Origin: Cellulomonas sp. JH27-2
Lineage (GTDB): Bacteria > Actinomycetota > Actinomycetes > Actinomycetales > Cellulomonadaceae
DNA length: 64,000 bases
Assembly (NCBI RefSeq): GCF_014837175.1
Contig: NZ_JACYFR010000005.1
Span: 124,001 to 188,000, forward strand
Direction: 5' to 3'
The stretch's first letter is position 1. The number at the start of each line of letters is the position of its first letter. The notes below the pieces were generated by a model. That model was not told the DNA's origin, did no database searches, and saw nothing but the letters and a program-made list of their open reading frames with translations. Positions 59,633 through 64,000 of this stretch are shown one piece after another. Made by a program: the position numbers and the translations under genes.

Positions 59633-60688
59633 TCAGCGTGGCGGAGCGGTGCTGGCCCGGACCACGAGGTGCGTCGGGATCGAGACGTGCTCGTCCACGA
59701 GCTGGACGCCGTCGCGGATCTGGCGCATCAGCAGGTCGACCAGGCCCTCGCCGATCTGTGTGAAGTCCTGGTGGACCGTCGTCAGCGGCGGCCACAGGTA
59801 GTCGGCCAGCGGGATGTCGTCGAACCCGACCACCGAGACGTCGTCGGGGACGCGCCGTCCCGCCTCGGACAGGGCGCGCACCAGACCGGCCGCCATCTCG
59901 TCGTTGGCACAGAACACGGCGGTGACGGCCGGGTCGTCGGCGATCCGCCGGCCCAGGTCGAAGCCCGAGCGTGCGGACCAGTCTCCGACCAGTGGCGCGG
60001 GCACCGGGCGGCCGGCGTCGGTCAGTGCGGCCTTCCACGCCTGGACGCGCTGCTCGGCGGGGCCGGAGTCGTCCGGCCCGGCCAGGTGGTGGACCGTCGC
60101 GTGGCCCAGGTCGAGCAGGTGCCGCACGGCGGCCGTGGTGCCGGAGGTCTGGTCGGCGCCGACCGCGGGGTGGTGGCCGACGAACCGGGAGTCGGAGACC
60201 ACGACGGGCAGGCGGGGCGGCAGCGCGAGGGCGGTGGGGGTGGCGGTCTCTGCGCGGATGATGACGAGGCCGTCGATCGACTGGTGCGTCAGACGCTGGA
60301 CCGCCTCGTCGACGTCCTGTGACGACGGGCTCTCCACGTCGACCAGCGTCACCGTGTAGCGCTCGCGGCGCGCCGCCTCGACGACGGCCTCCATGGTCCG
60401 CGACTCCCCGGTGCGGGACAGGCGGTGGGCGACGAGGCCGATGGTGCGGAAGCTGCCGTACCGCAGGGCGCGGGCCGCGTTGTTGGGGGAGTAGCCCACC
60501 TTCTCCATCGCGTCGAGGACGCGCTGGCGCGTCTCGGGCCGCACGTTGAGTGCTCCCGTCGAGACGCGGGAGACCGTCTGGGGGGACAGGCCGGCGATCT
60601 TCGCGACGTCGCCGATCGACGGGCCGGCGCGGCGCCGGCCCGTGCTGCTCGAGACCGGGGTGTCCTGCGGTGGCTCTGCGCTGGGCAT
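59633..60688 (-). CDS. LacI-family regulator of the adjacent carbohydrate importer
   Basis: 351 residues. HTH (about 22-68): SIGDVAKIAGLSPQTVSRVSTGALNVRPETRQRVLDAMEKVGYSPNNAARAL, then a periplasmic-binding-like sugar domain ending GFDDIPLADYLWPPLTTVHQDF. ATG 60688 is 6 nt after a TATGCT -10 box (60700-60695) and just upstream of that is the first of several shared operators, so it is leaderless and autoregulated. The inducer is probably an oligosaccharide carried by the ABC system. Confidence 0.9.
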   Translation of the reverse strand: MPSAEPPQDTPVSSSTGRRRAGPSIGDVAKIAGLSPQTVSRVSTGALNVRPETRQRVLDAMEKVGYSPNNAARALRYGSFRTIGLVAHRLSRTGESRTMEAVVEAARRERYTVTLVDVESPSSQDVDEAVQRLTHQSIDGLVIIRAETATPTALALPPRLPVVVSDSRFVGHHPAVGADQTSGTTAAVRHLLDLGHATVHHLAGPDDSGPAEQRVQAWKAALTDAGRPVPAPLVGDWSARSGFDLGRRIADDPAVTAVFCANDEMAAGLVRALSEAGRRVPDDVSVVGFDDIPLADYLWPPLTTVHQDFTQIGEGLVDLLMRQIRDGVQLVDEHVSIPTHLVVRASTAPPR

Positions 60689-60704
60689 GGCGGCAGCATA
60701 GCCA

Positions 60705-60787
60705 TGGCGACGTCACCACGGGAGCGATCGTGACGCGGATGGCGACGTCACCATCGATCGATTGCCAGCGGGGTGGCAACGTCACCA
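60705..60787. promoter_or_regulatory. Three LacI operators between lacI and the ABC operon
   Basis: TGGCGACGTCACCA at 60705-60718 and again at 60740-60753, and TGGCAACGTCACCA at 60774-60787. Start-to-start distances are 35 and 34 bases. The first overlaps the lacI promoter and the third lies upstream of the transporter TTGACA box. Confidence 0.85.
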
Positions 60788-60806
60788 TTTTGTGACCGGC
60801 GGCGAG

Positions 60807-60865
60807 TTGACACCGTTGCGTGGGCCGTGGAACTGTCGGTGCAGGGCGCGATGGTGACGTAAACA
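60807..60865 (+). promoter_or_regulatory. ABC operon promoter and fourth operator
   Basis: A perfect TTGACA -35 (60807-60812) with an 18-nt spacer to AACTGT (60831-60836). A fourth operator, TGGTGACGTAAACA at 60852-60865, lies just downstream of the expected start site, where a bound repressor would block RNA polymerase. Confidence 0.65.
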
Positions 60866-60903
60866 TGAGCATCGCACGAAGGATCCGCACGAGGGAGTGG
60901 GAC

Positions 60904-61833
60904 GTGGCTGAGGTGGCAACGGCGCCGATGGTGCCCGCGGCGCCGACCGGGCAGCGCAAGGTGCGCCGGTCGCGCCGTTCATGGGTCGGCTGGGGTTTCG
61001 TCGGGCCGTTCATGATCGTCTTCGCCCTCGTCTTCCTGGCGCCGATCGCGTACTCGATCTACTTGAGCCTGTTCCGCCAGCAGCTCGTCGGCGGCAACTC
61101 GTTCGTCGGGTTCGACAACTACACCGCCGCGCTCAGCGACCCGAAGTTCTGGGACGCGTTCTGGCGGGTGGCGCTGTTCCTGGTGGTGCAGGTGCCGATC
61201 ATGCTCGGCATCGCGCTGCTCGTTGCGCTGGCCCTCGACTCCGGCCGGCTGTACGGGCGCAACTTCTTCCGCATCTCGATCTTCCTGCCGTACGCCGTCC
61301 CCGCCGTCGTCGCGACCCTCATGTGGGGCTTCATGTACGGCAGCCGGTTCGGGCTCATCGGCAACATCAACGACGCGTTCGGCACGTCGCTGCCCAACCC
61401 GCTGTCGCCGGACTGGGTGCTGGCCTCGATCGGCAACATCGTGACCTGGGAGTTCGTCGGCTACAACATGCTGATCTTCTACTCGGCGCTGCGCGTGGTG
61501 CCCGCGACCCTCTACGAGGCCGCGGAGATCGACGGCGCCGGCCAGTGGCGCGTCATCCGGTCCATCAAGATCCCCGCCATCCGCGGCGCGCTGGTGATTG
61601 CCACGATCTTCTCGATCATCGGCAGCTTCCAGCTCTTCAACGAGCCCAGCATCCTCAAGAGCCTGGCGCCCAACGCGATCTCCACCTACTTCACCCCCAA
61701 CCTGTACGCGTACTCGCTGTCCTTCTCCGGCCAGCAGTACAACTACTCGGCCACCGTCGCGATCATCATGGGGATCATCACCATGGTCATCGCCTACGTG
61801 GTCCAGCTGCGCGGCATGCGCAAGGAGGCATGA
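60904..61833 (+). CDS. Carbohydrate ABC transporter permease (MalF-type)
   Basis: 309 residues with six membrane helices (first at about 38-58: FVGPFMIVFALVFLAPIAYSIYLSL). The inner-membrane EAA loop is visible as LYEAAEIDGAGQWRVIRSIKIPAI, the contact to the ATPase subunit. CUT1 family, import of oligosaccharides. The GTG at 60904 has GAGGGAG at 6-nt spacing; the ATG at 60865 overlaps an operator and lacks a Shine-Dalgarno, though it remains possible. Overlaps the next permease gene. No ATPase gene is in the window; actinobacteria often share one MsiK ATPase. Confidence 0.9.
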   Translation: MAEVATAPMVPAAPTGQRKVRRSRRSWVGWGFVGPFMIVFALVFLAPIAYSIYLSLFRQQLVGGNSFVGFDNYTAALSDPKFWDAFWRVALFLVVQVPIMLGIALLVALALDSGRLYGRNFFRISIFLPYAVPAVVATLMWGFMYGSRFGLIGNINDAFGTSLPNPLSPDWVLASIGNIVTWEFVGYNMLIFYSALRVVPATLYEAAEIDGAGQWRVIRSIKIPAIRGALVIATIFSIIGSFQLFNEPSILKSLAPNAISTYFTPNLYAYSLSFSGQQYNYSATVAIIMGIITMVIAYVVQLRGMRKEA

Positions 61834-62771
61834 CCGTGGCCACCGCATCGCCCACCGCGACCGTCCGTCCGGCGCGCCGCAACGCGCCCAGCCTGCTGCG
61901 CACGGGCAGGAAGCCCGTGACCGAGCGCCGCCCGCGCAAGAGCTGGCTGCTCACCGTGATGACGGGCGTCGTCCTCGTCTACGCGCTGCTCCCGCTCGCG
62001 TGGCTGCTCATCAACGCGACCAAGTCGCAGAGCGACCTGTTCAGCTCGTTCGGCCTGTGGTTCGGCGACGGGTTCAACCTGTGGGACAACATCGTCGACA
62101 CGGTGACCTACGACAACGGCATCTTCCTGCGTTGGCTCGGCAACACCGTGCTGTACGTCGTGCTCGGCGCCGGCGGAGCCACGCTGCTGGCCGTCCTGGG
62201 CGGCTATGCGCTGGCCAAGTTCAGCTTCTCCGGCAAGCGGGCCGTGTTCGCGATCGTCATCGGCGCCGTGGCGGTCCCCGGGACCGCGCTCGCGGTCCCG
62301 ACGTTCCTCATGTTCAGCAAGATGGGGCTGACGAACACGCCCTGGGCCGTCATCATCCCGTCGCTGATCTCGCCGTTCGGGCTGTACCTCATGTGGACGT
62401 TCGCCGCGGAGGCCATCCCCACGGAGCTGCTCGAGGCGGCCCGCATGGACGGCGCGAGCGAGGTCCGCACGTTCGCGCAGATCTGCCTGCCGCTGCTCGC
62501 CCCCGGCATCGTCACGGTGCTGCTGTTCACCATGGTCGCGACCTGGAACAACTACTTCCTGCCGCTGATCATGCTCAAGGACCCCTCGTGGTACCCGCTC
62601 ACCCTGGGGCTCAACGCCTGGAACGCCCAGGCCGCCACCGCGGGCGGCGAGGCGATCTTCAACCTCGTCATCACCGGCTCCGTGCTCACCATCCTGCCCC
62701 TGATCGTCGCCTTCCTGTTCCTGCAGCGGTACTGGCAGTCAGGTCTGGCGGCGGGCTCGGTCAAGGAGTGA
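61830..62771 (+). CDS. Carbohydrate ABC transporter permease (MalG-type)
   Basis: 313 residues, six helices (first LLTVMTGVVLVYALLPLAWLLI). EAA loop: PTELLEAARMDGASEVRTFAQICLPLLAPG. Partner of the MalF-type permease. The ATG at 61830 overlaps the upstream stop, but AAGGAGG sits only 1 nt before it; the GTG at 61836, 7 nt after the same site, may be the true start. Confidence 0.92.
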   Translation: MTVATASPTATVRPARRNAPSLLRTGRKPVTERRPRKSWLLTVMTGVVLVYALLPLAWLLINATKSQSDLFSSFGLWFGDGFNLWDNIVDTVTYDNGIFLRWLGNTVLYVVLGAGGATLLAVLGGYALAKFSFSGKRAVFAIVIGAVAVPGTALAVPTFLMFSKMGLTNTPWAVIIPSLISPFGLYLMWTFAAEAIPTELLEAARMDGASEVRTFAQICLPLLAPGIVTVLLFTMVATWNNYFLPLIMLKDPSWYPLTLGLNAWNAQAATAGGEAIFNLVITGSVLTILPLIVAFLFLQRYWQSGLAAGSVKE

Positions 62772-62807
62772 CCCGGACGGCCCCCACGACGGGCGTCGCC
62801 TGCCCGA

Positions 62808-62821
62808 TGGTGACGTCATCA
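62808..62821. promoter_or_regulatory. Fifth LacI operator, before the solute-binding protein gene
   Basis: TGGTGACGTCATCA, matching the four sites near lacI at most positions, in the 114-base gap between the second permease and the binding-protein gene. Confidence 0.75.
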
Positions 62822-62885
62822 ACCGCACGACCGATCCACCCGAACCACACCAAGAATCCCTTGACGAAGAAGTGAGAGGACTCGC

Positions 62886-64000
62886 ATGACCACCACGTCG
62901 ACGTTCCGTCGCACGCTGCGCATCGCGGCGGCCGCCGGAGCCCTGAGCCTGACCCTCGCCGCGTGCGGCGGCGGGTCGGACGACGCCAGCAGCACGGCCA
63001 CCGACGGCGCGTCCGCCGACTCGGGCCACCTGTCGGGCAAGATCACGGTCTGGGCCTGGGAGCCCACCCTGAAGGACGTCGTGACGAAGTTCGAGGCGGC
63101 CAACCCCGACGTCACCGTCGACCTGGTCAACGCCGGCACCGGCAACGACCAGTACACCGCGCTGCAGAACGCCATCGCCGCCGGCAGCGGCGTGCCGGAC
63201 GTCGCGCAGATCGAGTACTACGCGCTGCCGCAGTTCGCCATCGCGAAGTCCCTGACGGACCTGGCGCCGATGGGCGCGAAGGACCTGGACGGCACCTTCA
63301 CTCCCGGGCCGTGGGCCTCGGTGAAGCAGGGCGACGGCATCTACGGCCTGCCGATGGACTCGGGCCCGATGGCGCTGTTCTACAACAAGGAGCTGTTCGA
63401 CAAGTACAAGATCGAGGTGCCCAAGACCTGGGACCAGTACCTCGAGGCGGCGCGCGCGCTGCACAAGGCCGACCCGAAGGCGTACATCGCCAACGACACC
63501 GGTGACGCCGGGTTCACGACGTCGATGATCTGGCAGGCCGGCGGCAAGCCGTACACGGTCGACGGCACCAACGTCGGCATCGACTTCACCGACCCGGGTT
63601 CGGCCAAGTTCGCGACGTTCTGGCAGAAGCTCATCGACGAGAAGCTCCTTGCGCCCACCAGCTCGTGGAGCGACGAGTGGTACCAGGGCCTCGGCAACGG
63701 GACGATCGCCACGCTGACGATCGGCGCCTGGATGCCGGCGAACCTCGAGTCCGGCGTGCCGGACGGCTCCGGCAAGTGGGCCGTCGCGCCCATGCCGCAG
63801 TGGACCGAGGGCGAGACGGCGTCGTCGGAGAACGGCGGCAGCTCGCTGGCCGTGCCCGCCGCGTCGAAGAACGCCGACCTGGCCTACGCCTTCATCAAGT
63901 ACGCCAACGCCGGTGATGGTGTGCAGACCCGCATCGACGGCGGTGCCTTCCCCGCCACGACGGCGGACCTGAACTCCGACGCGTTCAAGAACAAGGAGTT
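62886..64000 (+). CDS. Extracellular solute-binding lipoprotein of the ABC importer (3' end outside window)
   Basis: 371 residues in window, open at the edge. Lipoprotein signal with lipobox LTLAAC (Cys27), then a Ser/Asp/Ala linker and the bacterial extracellular solute-binding protein family 1 fold: ITVWAWEPTLKDVVTKFEAANPDVTVDLV, VPDVAQIEYYALPQFA, YGLPMDSGPMALFYNKELFDKY, WGP-like aromatic patches and AVAPMPQWTEGETASSENGGSSLAVPAASKN. Binds an oligosaccharide outside the membrane. ATG preceded by AGAGGA. It has its own LacI operator upstream, so it is coregulated with the permeases but perhaps made in larger amounts. Confidence 0.92.
   Translation, partial: MTTTSTFRRTLRIAAAAGALSLTLAACGGGSDDASSTATDGASADSGHLSGKITVWAWEPTLKDVVTKFEAANPDVTVDLVNAGTGNDQYTALQNAIAAGSGVPDVAQIEYYALPQFAIAKSLTDLAPMGAKDLDGTFTPGPWASVKQGDGIYGLPMDSGPMALFYNKELFDKYKIEVPKTWDQYLEAARALHKADPKAYIANDTGDAGFTTSMIWQAGGKPYTVDGTNVGIDFTDPGSAKFATFWQKLIDEKLLAPTSSWSDEWYQGLGNGTIATLTIGAWMPANLESGVPDGSGKWAVAPMPQWTEGETASSENGGSSLAVPAASKNADLAYAFIKYANAGDGVQTRIDGGAFPATTADLNSDAFKNKE

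Overview
The window is chromosomal DNA from a high-GC actinobacterium, most likely a Cellulomonas or close relative in the Micrococcales. The grounds are the very high GC with GC-rich third codon positions, a mycoredoxin (mycothiol biology), WhiB7, AdnAB, UvrD2, UPF0182, DUF3107 and DUF3152 proteins, and plant or chitin polymer genes (GH43, CBM5/12). This is inference; no database was consulted.

Layout. 1-7.8 kb: end of exonuclease III, an Mrp Fe-S carrier ATPase, DUF1003 and MgtE-N/CBS proteins, a general stress protein, Xaa-Pro aminopeptidase, a PHP phosphoesterase and a MarC protein. 7.8-36.6 kb: a long block whose gene content matches the Mycobacterium tuberculosis Rv3193c-Rv3211 neighbourhood (from memory): DEAD-box helicase, ferritin-like protein, DUF3107, TetR, DUF3152 protease, adnA-adnB, phosphotransferase, nudC, mrx1, uvrD2, whiB7, ThiF-like protein, Rv3195-like protein, Lon-like PDZ protein and UPF0182. 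An hxlR/doxX/reductase-family group sits inside it. 36.6-38.9 kb: initiator tRNA-fMet, DinB protein and corA. 39.0-44.8 kb: a complete type I restriction-modification operon (hsdM-hsdS-hsdR). 44.9-59.6 kb: accessory genes, including a class V aminotransferase, VOC and HxlR genes, a secreted lamin-tail/CBM protein, GH43, a secreted subtilase, a TetR/epimerase pair, a flippase-kinase fusion and a small gene with a perfect LexA box. 59.6-64 kb: a LacI-controlled carbohydrate ABC importer, cut by the window end.

How the genes work together. AdnAB, UvrD2, exonuclease III and the LexA-box gene concern DNA damage. Mrx1, NudC and WhiB7 link redox state, RNA/NAD metabolism and antibiotic stress. GH43, the CBM protein, the subtilase and the LacI/ABC cluster fit polymer breakdown and oligosaccharide uptake.

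Most interesting signals: (1) a perfect actinobacterial SOS box filling the -35/-10 spacer of a predicted leaderless 91-codon gene of unknown function; (2) a leader of about 0.5 kb before whiB7 with a WhiB7-type promoter, a 97-codon leader ORF and a strong intrinsic terminator; (3) a 17-codon proline-rich leader ORF before corA whose codons can pair with either its own or the corA Shine-Dalgarno; (4) a four-copy 12-bp repeat in the central hinge of hsdS, of the kind that changes target spacing; (5) five matching LacI operators. At least 13 genes have a TANNNT -10 box 6-7 nt before the start codon, so leaderless mRNAs seem common here, and this decided several start choices.
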